Below, one piece after another: positions 39,913-49,697 of a DNA stretch of 64,000 nt. The stretch comes from Amphiura filiformis (taxonomy: Eukaryota > Echinodermata > Ophiuroidea > Amphilepidida > Amphiuridae). Made by a program: the position numbers and the translations under genes. Each line of letters begins with the position of its first letter. Position 1 is the stretch's first letter. The DNA lies in the NCBI RefSeq assembly GCF_039555335.1, contig NC_092642.1, forward strand, positions 24,588,262-24,652,261, given 5' to 3'. The notes under the pieces were generated by a model. That model had not been told where the DNA came from, searched no databases, and worked only from the letters and a program-made list of their open reading frames with translations.

Positions 39913-40236
39913 ATGGCAGATTCGATTTATTTTGAGCTCGCTGATGATGAAATATTCCAAAAACTGGAAGACTCGTCCAAAGGAGATTTTTATATGTGGA
40001 ATGGTACTAGTCTCGGAAACCTGTTTGTTGCTGCTAGCGGTTACAACGGAAACAAAGTAAGAATCCAAGCAATCAACCTTTTGATGTGTTACATTGGGTG
40101 GTATAAGGATAGATACAGGATGAGATTGTGTTTAAGACCACCTTGGATTTTTCCTGAAAGGACAGAGGAGTTCGAGGTTTTAAAAAGACTCTTGAGTTTG
40201 TTACGAACGAACCACCGATTGAAAAAAAAGATATGA
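39913..40236 (+). CDS. 107-aa protein, unknown (last gene of the element)
   Basis: Starts MADSIYFELADDEIFQKLED after TTTAATAAAAG. Aromatic and charged, with a middle segment NKVRIQAINLLMCYIGWYKD and a basic end (NHRLKKKI). No recognised domain. A weak 6-bp stem (CAAGAC/GTCTTG, 40254-40272) follows the stop. Confidence 0.6.
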   Translation: MADSIYFELADDEIFQKLEDSSKGDFYMWNGTSLGNLFVAASGYNGNKVRIQAINLLMCYIGWYKDRYRMRLCLRPPWIFPERTEEFEVLKRLLSLLRTNHRLKKKI

Positions 40237-40330
40237 CTATGTTAAAAAATTATCAAGACAAATTTGGTCTTGTGGATAACTTTTGTAAAATAATATATTA
40301 AAAGTAAAAATTGATTTTGATGAAGAGGTT

Positions 40331-40383
40331 AAAAAAATGCATGGAAAAAAATTCCCCTGCATTTTTTTTTTGGATAAGTTAAT
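40331..40383. repeat. Extra copy of the inner TIR segment
   Basis: AAAAAAATGCATGG .. TTCCCCTGCATTTTTTTTTT then GGATAAGTT repeats the inner edge of the right TIR (41881-41943), then breaks into unrelated sequence at about 40381. It marks the left side of a 1.5-kb block inserted at the element's right end. Confidence 0.8.
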
Positions 40384-40618
40384 GAGATTTTTTTCAAAAA
40401 TTGTTGAAGATTTGAGTTACATTTAACCGTTGTAACATCTTCAGAGAAACCGACACCCATGAAGTGGCTTGTTGGCGCACCATCTTCCAATTCTGTAGTC
40501 GCTGCGGAAACTCGAGGGCCAATTCCTTAGAGCTACAGAACGGGGCATATGTCAGTTCCTTAGGGTTTGTTTTTGTTAGTTCTACATCTACATCTAACTA
40601 CCTCCCCTCCCCCCATGA

Positions 40619-40690
40619 GATCTGCTGGCTTAGCGATTTAGATTTTGGACTATGTCGCGTGTGACGTCAGTTCAACGTGTGTCCAAACCC
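40619..40690 (+). mobile_element. tRNA-derived SINE-like head (plus strand)
   Basis: GATCTGCTGGCTTAGCGATT resembles an A box, and AGTTCAACGTGTGTCC a degenerate B box. It pairs with the inverted relative at 40993-41076. Confidence 0.55.
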
Positions 40691-40720
40691 CCTCCCCCTC
40701 CCTGTTTGTGTTTTTGAAGA

Positions 40721-40976
40721 GTCGGAAATCCTGAGAAACAACCCCGTTCACTCTCTTTTGAGGTCCATTTGACAATTATTTCTTGTACATTTCCTTCATG
40801 AATGCATTTGTGACTTTCGCCCTTTCATTCACCTCTTCACATGTGCTGTAAAGGTAGGTCAGAAATCCTAAGAAACAATTCCGTTCACTCTCTTTTGAGG
40901 TCCATTTGACAATTATTTCTTGTACATTTCCTTCATGAATGCATTTGTGACTTTCGTCCTTTCATTCACCCTTCCT
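40721..40976 (+). repeat. Two-copy tandem repeat, period 137
   Basis: GAAATCCTGAGAAACAACC at 40725 recurs as GAAATCCTAAGAAACAATT at 40862. The following 90 bases (TTTGAGGTCCATTTGACAAT and onward) are nearly identical in both copies. It lies between the two tRNA-like heads. Confidence 0.88.
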
Positions 40977-40992
40977 TTTTTTGTAATTTTTT

Positions 40993-41076
40993 TCCCCCGA
41001 GGGGACTCGAACTCACGCTGCTCTGACTTCACGCGTTTCACAGAACCAAGAATCTAAACCACTAAGCTAGCAGATC
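40993..41076 (-). mobile_element. tRNA-derived SINE-like head (minus strand)
   Basis: Read on the minus strand: GATCTGCTAGCTTAGTGGTT (A box) then GTGAGTTCGAGTCCCC (good B box) about 45 bases on, as in a pol III tRNA head. A run of C/G and A/T follows. It is not a clean tRNA cloverleaf. Confidence 0.65.
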
Positions 41077-41880
41077 TCATGAATATTAATTAGGAAATTG
41101 GTGTATTTAAACCTTAGAATGAAAAAAAATTCAAAAACTGGCTAAATCAGCCTCAAATATTACCCAAAAAATCTGTTATTTAAAAACAAACAAATTTACA
41201 ATGTTTATTTTCAAAAATCTCTTTTTACCGGAAGATTAAAAAAACAAATAGTGCGCCATCACAACAACATACTAGAAACACCGCAGTCTATTTTTAAAAA
41301 TTGCTGACGTGTAATCTACATGTAGTGGTGACAGCTACATCGCGTTTTTAAGACAAAATCACATAAAAGTAATCGTGAATTCAAAAGTTTTTAGGGATAG
41401 TGAAAATCAAAAGCAACTTTGTGAGTAACTCCGAGCAATATGACTGCTAACAGCAATAAACAAACGATTTTGGTATGTGAAAAGCAATGGCCACGCCATG
41501 TAGTACAACACACACACATACAGTGTGTGAGCAGTTATATGAGTAAAAGGTCAACAGCAGTACAAAAACAAACAACTCGAAGTGGATATATTTCAACATT
41601 TTGCAGCCAGTACAAGTACGTTGTTTATAATTTAAAACACAGTTCTATTGATCTTCCATTTGTGTTTCATTAGCACTGCTTTTATTTTTTAGACACGTAT
41701 ATTTATCTACAAGATTTTTCAACCGACTATTGTAAAGGTAAGATATTGATTACAAAAAATTTAATTTTTGAGTTTCATAACGGCTACAACTAGAATCAGC
41801 TTTACATGTCTACACCAAAAGTGGTAGCCACTACATTGGTTGCGAACACGATTCTGTTGCAAGGGTCTATAGAAACGGTA

Positions 41881-42269
41881 AAAAAAAATGCAGGGGGAAT
41901 TTTTTCCCCTGCATTTTTTTTTTTTGGATAAGTTGAAATGCAGGGGGAATTTTTTGTGTAATTTGGATTGGGGTGAATTAAAAATGCAAGGATGTTTTTT
42001 TGTGTACACAGCATTTTTGTGATTTTACTGTGTATTTGGTGGTTGGGGGAGATTTTATACGGGAAAAGACAGGTTTTTGTGATTTTACTGTGTATTTGAT
42101 GGTTGGGGGAGATTTTATACGGGAAATGACAGTAAATGTGTTAGTATTTGGTGGTTGAGTCGATTTACACGGGAAAAGACAGGTTTTTGTGATTTTACTG
42201 TGTATTTGATGGTTGGGGAGATTTTATACGGGAAATGACAGTAAATGTGTTAGAAACGGCAAAAAACAA
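41881..42269. repeat. Right terminal inverted repeat
   Basis: Starts on the inside with a 16-bp hairpin (AAAAAAAATGCAGGGG / CCCCTGCATTTTTTTT, 41881-41921) and ends CGGCAAAAAACAA at 42269. It mirrors 21040-21475 with only scattered one-base differences and one sub-repeat fewer. Confidence 0.93.
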
Positions 42270-42501
42270 AAAGTCTGGTTTAGAGTTATATGTGATTTGT
42301 ATGTATTGCGAAGATTACGACGAATAGTGTTCTTTCGAAAGATCATGAACAAAGACCAATTGAACCAATTTTATCTCGGTATGAATGTCCATATTATATT
42401 AATGGTGGAACATTTTCCCCCACATTTCACGTATATTGTGCCAACCTCGTTGTCAACCCTATTCGTCAATATTACAAAGGGCATCCTCCTTTATATTCCA
42501 G

Positions 42502-42665
42502 GTCTGAAAATGACTCTATTCTTGGAACAAAGTGAATACCTGAGTATTTTTGGCCGTGAAGGCGGTGTACGAGTCGCAATTAATCCTGCTGATGTAGCAG
42601 CTTTACCAGCCGATGAAGGTGTCACACTTAGACCAGGCACAATAACCTCTATTGGGCTTAGATAT
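42502..42665 (+). CDS. Exon 17: ENaC ectodomain (GLKMTLFLEQ)
   Basis: Starts in phase 1 after TTCCAG with GLKMTLFLEQSEYLSIFG, then GVRVAINPADVAALPADEGV and PGTITSIGLRY, matching the palm region in DEG/ENaC channels. It ends in phase 0 at GTAAGC. This is the first host exon after the Polinton, and its phase matches exon 16. Confidence 0.92.
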
Positions 42666-43194
42666 GTAAGCTAAAGATGGATGTATGGATTGAGGGTCCC
42701 CTTTGTATGCTCTTTATCCTTGATTGGTTCTAACATATTGGGAAATGGACAAATTGTGTGCATTTTCAACTGTGTATTCACGTTCATTTCGTACGTACAA
42801 AATCTTCAAAACTGGCTAAATACGGGACCTCGCTTCGATACAGGAGAGTGGTTTTGAATAGATCGACATGATCGACGGGCGTACGATCACGGCGTATGGA
42901 AATCGAACCTGAAATGTTGCCACTATAACTATCCTAAAAAGTGGCTTACCAAATTTGTCCATATTGACCAAATTTGTTTGAGAGGAATTTAAGTTCACAT
43001 GTTCGGCATTAAATTGTGGTGAATTTTTACGTTTCTTGATTGTCTCAGCCGCTAAATTAGTTTGGATAACTTTCAAAGTAATTTGTGACGTTTCATTTAA
43101 AGCTCTATTTGTTTTAAGTTATAGAAAGTAGGATTTGAACAACCCTTGTCTAAATGAAGTCCAATTAAACCCTACACCATCCATGTCCTTTCAG
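42666..43194. other. Intron 17, nothing recognised
   Basis: No repeat family or exon seen. The minus-strand frame at 42816-43076 has no recognisable motif. Confidence 0.4.
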
Positions 43195-43310
43195 GAGAAT
43201 GTTTCTCGTCTCGTGGGAAGTACAGTGACTGTATTCCAGATGATGTTGTTTGGCAAGATTTACGGCACGGCAAAGTCGTGCCTGTGTACGACGAACATTA
43301 TGACTGAAAG
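43195..43310 (+). CDS. Exon 18: ENaC thumb region, one-base break and TGA
   Basis: Starts ENVSRLVG in phase 0. Family-like text (KYSDCIPDDVVWQDLRHGKV) then continues in another frame from about 43218, at a GGG run. Exon length 116 is one base short for phases 0-0. Near the end, HYD is followed by TGA and K before the exon 19 RCLRTC. The Y-to-C spacing fits the family, so the TGA replaces a sense codon. Confidence 0.72.
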
Positions 43311-43975
43311 GTATTGCAGCGTACAAAGTATAGCTTGAATTAATATTTTTCTTAATTCACTATTTTATAATTGTTTAAAAAGACAGTTTGTCAGCATAAA
43401 GAAAGTATACTAAGTATTATAATGGTTCATGATATAAAAAGGGGCTGGAAAGTTGTTTTTATCCGTGGAGTATTTTATCGCGTGTCTCTGTTGCAAATTT
43501 GTTTGTTATCGAAGTTCAGACAAATCAAGAATTGTTTGGGAAATCTTTTGTTCAGTTTTGCTTAAATATGTAGCATAATGAAATGAATCTCAAAAGATCA
43601 GCATTTCAGACTCTCGATCTAGACCTAACTCATATTAATATTGATAAAAATGTATTACCATGGACGGTAGACTTTAGTTATAGCATTAGTACCGTCGCGA
43701 ACACCGTATACGGACGAATCAGAGATTACTATGAACTGTTCCTATAAAATCGTATAGTGACTTATGCAATATGCCGAGCAACAAAGGCAAAAACAACTTT
43801 TACCAAATAAGTAAACTCGACCTTTACAGGGCTTAGTCAGATTAATAAAACTGGAACAGCTGATAGCTACTACTACTACTCGCCTGCGGTAATGTTATTA
43901 TTAACTGGGCATCGTCCGAAAGTAAAAGGACTTTTTATTCTCACTTAATGTTTGAATTGTTTTTCCTCTTTATAG
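43311..43975. other. Intron 18, nothing recognised
   Basis: AT-rich; no exon or repeat family seen. A short CTACTACTACTACT patch lies at about 43868. Confidence 0.4.
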
Positions 43976-44081
43976 CGATGTTTGAGAACTTGCGTTCACC
44001 GTAACATAGTGCAAGCGTGTGGCTGCTCTGATACTATTGATCTTCATGGGCCCAGATGCAGGATATCAAATACATCAGAAG
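43976..44081 (+). CDS. Exon 19: cysteine-rich thumb (CLRTC)
   Basis: RCLRTCVHRNIVQACGCSD matches the CLRSC...CGC signature of the ENaC thumb. Phase 0 to phase 1. Acceptor TTATAG. Confidence 0.9.
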
Positions 44082-44325
44082 GTTAGAAACAATAACTAAA
44101 GATCTTCATTTAAGGTATCGGTTTGCAACGTTTACTCATTTTTTGTGGGACATGAGAGCACATCGGACATATCAAATTGCTTTCGGAATACGAGGATTGT
44201 CCTTCTGATATCAAATAATTTGATATTTTTTAATTTTGTGATATAATACAAATTTTATTGGAAATTATTAAAAAATTGACATTTACCAGTCCTCGAAGTG
44301 AACTTTATAAATCTAATGATATGTA

Positions 44326-45312
44326 CAGGGTGTCCCCCCCCCCAAAAAAAGGCCCCTCATTGCGCCCTCTTTATCTCCTATTTCTGAAAAGTCCATCAAA
44401 TATATTTTGGTATGTAAAGAAACCTTGAGTCGTTAGCTTTAATAAACCAAAACAATTATATCAATCAGCTCACGACTTTTGAAGATATGCTCTTTTAAAG
44501 AAATGTACCCGTTTTTCACTCTGTCCACGGAGAAGCTTTGACTACTTCAAAGATACCATGCATGAATATCAAACATTCCTCAATGATAACTTTATAAAAT
44601 AACTTTATTTATGGAATGGGCTTTATCGGTGGATTAATGGGCAATGGATTTTGTTAATAGTGTCATTAATTTGTGGGTAAAATGGATGCCGAATGGGACT
44701 TCTTTTGCTTTACTTGCAATTACTTATTTTTCTTGGCCTTTTTGTTTTATTATGTTTCTTACTTTCTTACTTTGATGTTTCTTGCTTTTTAAGTCATTTC
44801 TCTTTTTAGGATAAAAGGTAGCCCTAAAAGGCTGTTTGGGTTGTCTTTGGTTCTTCTGAAGTGAGTTTACTGTGCTGCTCTGCCCTCTACCTGCTGTCTC
44901 CTTGGTGAATACAGGTTTCAGCCCTGGTCCTCATTGCATCAATTCCGTTGCGTACCATCCTTGTGCGCCGGATACTTGCGAATGCATTCAGTAATACGTT
45001 TGCGAAGATCTTGGATTTTGCCACAAAGGAAACAAAATCAAGTGGTGTGAGGTCTGGTGATCGTGCAGGCCACTCCACAGCATGAGCCATCCCAACCACT
45101 CTGTTTGCTACCCGTGGACAGAGTGCAAAACGGGTACTTTTATTCAAAAGGGCATATCTTCAAAAGTTGTGAGCCGATTGAAATAATTGTTTTGGTTTAT
45201 TAAAGCTAACGATTAAAGGTTTCTTTACGTATAAAAATATATTTAATCAACTTTTCAGAAATAGGAGAAAAAGAGGGCGCAATGAGGGGCCTCTTTTTTT
45301 GGGGACACCCTG
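44326..45312 (-). mobile_element. Mariner-like element 1 with transposase fragment
   Basis: TIRs start CAGGGTGTCC and run about 85 bases (AGGCCCCTCATTGCGCCCTC region), flanked by TA (44324-44325 and 45313-45314). A minus-strand frame (44887-45147) contains WPARSPDLTPLDF, the mariner/Tc1 catalytic-region signature. The frame is short and broken, so the copy is dead. Confidence 0.88.
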
Positions 45313-45323
45313 TACTTAAAGTA

Positions 45324-46356
45324 CAGGGTGTCCCATAAAAAATTACCGGGCCAGTAAAGTTGGATGTAAGTCGAGAAATAGACATCAGAATCCAAAAATC
45401 TAAACTTTAGCGTGTAGCCCATCTTATTTTGCATCTTATATGCCAATTTTACTGGAATCGGTTGACTGATTGTGAAGAAATGAGCGATTACATAACGCAT
45501 GCGTCAATTCACTTCGTTCCAAGTTTGAAAGAAAGATCATTCAACACAATGCGCACTAGTGGTTAACTGTCAACGTGTTTCATATTTTGTTCTGTGCTTT
45601 TTATTTCGTTCTTTTAAAACAAAAACGTTTAATTAGGTTTTGTTCAAATTTGAAAATCTGCACGATATTGGAAATAAAAGCTTGCATGTAAGATGATGTT
45701 CGGTACTTGTAAATATCTTTTTTCGTTAATGTTGAAGAATTATTTCATAAAGAACTCCAGCTGGCTTAAAAATTTCTCACACATTACTATTTTTGGAATA
45801 TTTCCAAGAAATTGTAATGCAAAGCTTAAATCTTTTAAAATTTTAACATTAATGTTGCATGGTATCAAAAATCACACGTAAAGCTGTAAGCACTTGATCA
45901 TTGTCATTCTTGGCTCAAAATGTTCTTTGGAAAGTTAAAATATAACATTTTTGCACCAGCTGAGAATTAAAATTGGAAAGCTTCCAATTGCAGATATCAA
46001 AGTTTTTTCTTGGACAAACTGTTATTCATCTTCAGTGAAAGCATGAATAACATAACACCGTCGGATTATAAAATAGATAATGTGGACTAAATTTAATGAG
46101 ATACACAAACTTTAGGAAGCGGTGAGCGAGTATGAAAAAAGCGCCTGTTGATCAAACTTGGAATGAACTGTACTGATGAGTGCATTATGTAATCGTTAAT
46201 TTCTTCGTAACCAGTCAACCGAATCAAATAAAATTTTCGTATGTAATGCACAATAATATAGACTATGCGGTACATTCTAAATTGTTTGATTCTGATGTCT
46301 ATTTCTCGAGTTACGTTCAAGTTTATTCACTCGGTAATTTTTTCTGGGACACCCTT
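45324..46356. mobile_element. Mariner-like element 2 (no transposase seen)
   Basis: Starts CAGGGTGTCCCATAAAAAAT and ends with the inverted TTTTTTCTGGGACACCC, flanked by TA. The arms also share CGAGAAATAGACATCAGAAT-type text in inverted form. About 1.03 kb, with no recognisable transposase. Confidence 0.8.
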
Positions 46357-46543
46357 TATATGTAGCTGGGAGGAAAACCGTCCATCATTTGAAAAGTTGA
46401 CCTTTCGTATTGAAGATATACATTTTCCCCAAAAATACCTAAACATTTTAGGTGAACAACTAAATCAATCAATCTGCTCCTTGGTAAAGGTACTTTTGTG
46501 TAAATTGTTACATTCCTTTGTACACATATTATAATGGTCATAT

Positions 46544-46759
46544 TTGTCAAATTGCTTATCATTGTATGTTCCAAAGAGACAACTCCGATCTTGCGATGAT
46601 TATCTTCGTCTTGACTATCCCATGACTAGAGTCTTAGCTGGTGATAGAACTTTTACAGTTTTTGCATCAAAAGAGTGGAATAAGCTACCTGTCTATATTA
46701 GACAATCTTCATCTACAAATATATTCAAAAAATCTCTTAAAACTTATTTGTTCCCTTAA
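46544..46759 (+). mobile_element. 3' end of a non-LTR retrotransposon (RT C-terminus)
   Basis: The reading frame has SCDDYLRLDYPMTRVLAGDRTFTVFASKEWNKLP followed by FKKSLKTYLFP, the common C-terminal tail of CR1/L2-type reverse transcriptases. It is followed by AAGCGCTCTGAGCC..GGCGCAAATGC and an ATTGT repeat tail, as expected for a 5'-truncated insertion. Confidence 0.82.
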
Positions 46760-46884
46760 CATGTTCTTATTGGTACGGTATTGTAATTTGTATTTTTAAG
46801 ATGCACCTTCAAAATGTAGTTTTAAGTGGTAGTATTAAGGTATTTTGTAAGCGCTCTGAGCCTTATGGAAATGGCGCAAATGCT

Positions 46885-46942
46885 CTTTGTATTGTATTGT
46901 ATTGTATTGTATTGTATTGTTTGTATTGTATTGTATTGTATT
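46885..46942. repeat. ATTGT pentanucleotide microsatellite
   Basis: About eleven ATTGT units with one interruption (TTTGTATTG) at about 46920, directly after the retrotransposon tail. Confidence 0.9.
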
Positions 46943-46996
46943 ACTCACATTATTGTTTATATATTATACATTGATATTTGTTCAATTTTGTATTAG

Positions 46997-47069
46997 ATTT
47001 GTGTCGTCAATACATACGCTACCTTCACGACAACAATGCCCTTGGTTGTGACTGTGGACAGCCGTGCAA
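46997..47069 (+). CDS. Exon 20: thumb (GCDCGQPC)
   Basis: DLCRQYIRYLHDNNALGCDCGQPCK; the CxCxxPC pattern is typical of ENaC. Phase 1 to phase 2, donor GTAAGT. Confidence 0.88.
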
Positions 47070-49639
47070 GTAAGTTTAATAGTAGCAATACAGTTCTATA
47101 AATCTTCGTGATTACAGCACACAGACGGATAGCAGACAATGAACCAGTATACGTCCGCACGCCTACGTCCGCATCCCGTTGTACTCTACTCTAAAGGGCG
47201 ATGTTCTCGATTGTTTTTACAATTAGCTATATTCCAGTTGCATGAGAAATCCGCCCTCAACTAAATTGATATTAAGGGCGTTGGCTATTACCAGAGAGTT
47301 GATATTCTTGAGAGGGCACTCTATTCACGTGGTTTCTTTTCCAACGCTAAAAGATCACGAATTTTGGTGGTTTGCAAATGAAAAGTGTCCGCACTATCGA
47401 TTGATTACGTAACTGTTATGAATAATTTATTAGGTTTTTCAATGCAATCGCCTCGACCCATTAATACATATTATCTGTATTATCAAAGTACTTGGAATAG
47501 CAATCCGGTGAGTTCACTGAACTACGCCCTAATACTGATGGCGTTTTAATGGCGTTTAATGGCGCTAATCCTCTCCATACACAGATGAACAAATACAATA
47601 GATGAAGGTCAACACGTATGACCTCCTATGTGACATGTTATATGTGATGTACAAAACCTGAATATCATAAAGATCAGTATTCGTTTGTGCATATGAACTG
47701 CACATTTACGTTGCTAGATATTACTCATTATATATAATGACAAATATTGGTATTATGACAATACGGTATATACATTGTATAATAAACGACTAATAGATCC
47801 TACTATCATGGCGTCAGGTCAATGTTCATCATACCCCGTATGTTTCTTAAAATTCATTCATATTTGAGACAAATTGCTGTGCCAATTTTATTGGTGCACA
47901 AGTAGATCCGTGTTTTTTAATTTTCATTTCCTTTTAATGAAAGAATTAAGGTTTTCCACTGCACGGGGGCCACAAGGGTGATACTAATTTTAATGCTATA
48001 TTTTCAAAACGAATACGTGCTCCCGGTTGGCTCTATAGCGATTTCACAGAAAAGGTATTTCTAGTGCAATGCAGCGTCGGACTCTAGCTGAGAGCGTAGC
48101 CTAAGTCATTCCGGGCTCCAAAAGGGCTCTCCATACACAAATGAACAAACACAAAGGAGGGTAGTCTCCTCCGTGACCAGCTTGATTTCGATGGAGCGGA
48201 ACCAAATTGGCTGCGGAGGAGACGGGTCATTTTTCCATGCAAATTTTTCAGTGTCAGCCGCCTGCTATTACTAACGTTGTTCCTTGTTATGTAAATGAGA
48301 CAGTTTACACGTCCGTAGCTTCTACCATGGAAGTAAGAGACATGGAAGCTGGTCGATCCAACACCTATTGAATTATTTACGTAACATTCTATACAGGGTA
48401 CGTATCAAGCTATTGTGATAACAATGTAGTCAGCGTGTCTTTGATGTGGATCAGACTTGCCGCCTTTGTTGCCAGTTCGTTTATTTACAGGTTTATTATT
48501 TTGAGCAAAAATCGTGTTTTTCTTGATTATGTTTTAAGTATGTTGTTTTTATTCGGAAAAAAGTGACAGGGATGTTAGATTTGTAATCCATAATTACAGA
48601 AATCCATTCAAAATATCGATTTCTACCCTATACTTACAGATTTTCTTAAACTTCAAAATATTGGAAATCATGCATTTACGTCTAAACCGCTAATTAGCGG
48701 TAATAATTGATATGCGCACTTGGCACATGCTTTACATTATAAAATGAATCCCGCATCTATTTGTGTGCCCGGGGCTGCCCGAAATTGCTGTTGACCAGAA
48801 TGTTCCAGAGTCGGGTATTATCTTTACATTTTGCGTAAAATAAATTGTATTTCATTTCATTTTCTGTTTTAAAACTGCTATCTGAAAGTCTAGCATATAT
48901 ATACATTTAATCGGTAGGTTTTCACATAATTACATACTTTTAATAAAATTCTATAAATTAAACTGATAGCATTCTGACCATTACGTAGGGATTTTATAAA
49001 ATCTGTTTGTGTTCATAAAACTAGTCATGCACTGCGGTAATATAACACAGCCCATTGTCAGGACTTAGTACACGACCTCGTACTGCTATTGATTTTTAAG
49101 CGGAACTTTGATTTTAGACATGGTACACGTTGACCATGCGATGACTCAATTGTTCCACTTTCAACTGTACTGCTTTTGTTCAGTATCGCGGCAAGTATGA
49201 TACTCACTTTGATGTAGTATTTGACCAGCTTCCATGTGTATTACTTCCATGCTTCTACACAGAAATTTCTGAGCTATATTTTTGTTATTTCCCATTTCCA
49301 CGTGCATCAAGCCCGTTTCTATACAGTTGAATGAACAATAAAAGAATCTTCCAAACGACTATACAGTGCGAAGTAAATATTGTATTTGTGTACTCATGAA
49401 ATGCAATGAAATCCATGCACCCCCTTTATGAAAGACACGATCTTAATCACTCACAACGGATGTAGATTTCATATGCGGTCATCAATTGAGGTAACCCCAT
49501 TGGAAATTCACACACCCTATGTGGAATATTAAGGTTATATCTTTCATAGGGGTGTATGGATTTCAACTGAAATAGCAAACTATTTCCTCAAGTAGTTTAA
49601 ATAATACTAGTTGCTCTAATTTTCGTCTGATTTTCACAG
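47070..49639. other. Intron 20 with small repeats
   Basis: Contains two further CTCTCCATACACA..ATGAACAAA repeat phrases (about 47571 and 48127) and a short stem CTCCTCCG/CGGAGGAG (48169-48222). No exon: exons 20 and 21 join in phase as they stand. Confidence 0.5.
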
Positions 49640-49697
49640 TACCGGGTATTTTGTCAAAACGGTTTCGCAATCTGCATGGCCATCAAATGTCTATCTT
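49640..49697 (+). CDS. Exon 21: SQSAWPS segment
   Basis: TGYFVKTVSQSAWPSNVYL matches the conserved SxSxWPS strand of the family. Phase 2 to phase 0, acceptor TCACAG, donor GTAAGT. Confidence 0.9.

Larger units (their letters stand above)
40384..41880. other. 1.5-kb foreign block inside the right end of the Polinton
   Basis: No element-type genes or start motifs. It contains a plus-strand tRNA-like head (40619-40690), a 137-bp-period tandem duplication (40721-40976), a minus-strand tRNA-like head (40993-41076) and unannotated AT-rich DNA. It is flanked by copies of the inner TIR, as if inserted or recombined there. Confidence 0.7.
21040..42269. mobile_element. Polinton/Maverick-type element (about 21.2 kb) in intron 16
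   Basis: Bounded by long inverted repeats starting TTGTTTTTTGCCGTTTCTAA. It encodes the Polinton hallmark set: family B DNA polymerase with an internal HNH-like insert, retroviral-type integrase, packaging ATPase and jelly-roll-type capsid genes, plus about 17 smaller genes on both strands. No adenain-like protease was found. A clear 5-6 bp target duplication was not resolved (AGTAGT versus AAAAGT is the best partial match). Near-identity of the TIRs suggests a young insertion. A 1.5-kb foreign block lies just inside the right end. Confidence 0.93.
44110..46440. mobile_element. Relic of the TTAA MITE split by two mariner-like insertions
   Basis: 44140-44323 (TTGTGGGACATGAGAGCAC ... CTAATGATATG) and 46359-46440 (TGTAGCTGGG ... 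TTGACCTTTCGTATTGAAG) are adjacent segments of the 5325-5956 family. The only native bases left between the two inserts are CTTAAAG. This gives a clear insertion order. Confidence 0.85.

Noticed and set aside
21031..42280. A 5-6 bp target duplication around the Polinton
   Set aside because: The best pairs (AGTAGT/AAAAGT) match at only four of six bases, so the exact outer boundaries stay uncertain by a few bases.
48250..48302. Possible extra channel exon (CQPPAITNVVPCYVNET)
   Set aside because: Exons 20 and 21 join in phase 2 and reproduce the family sequence without it; the extra segment would break the alignment.
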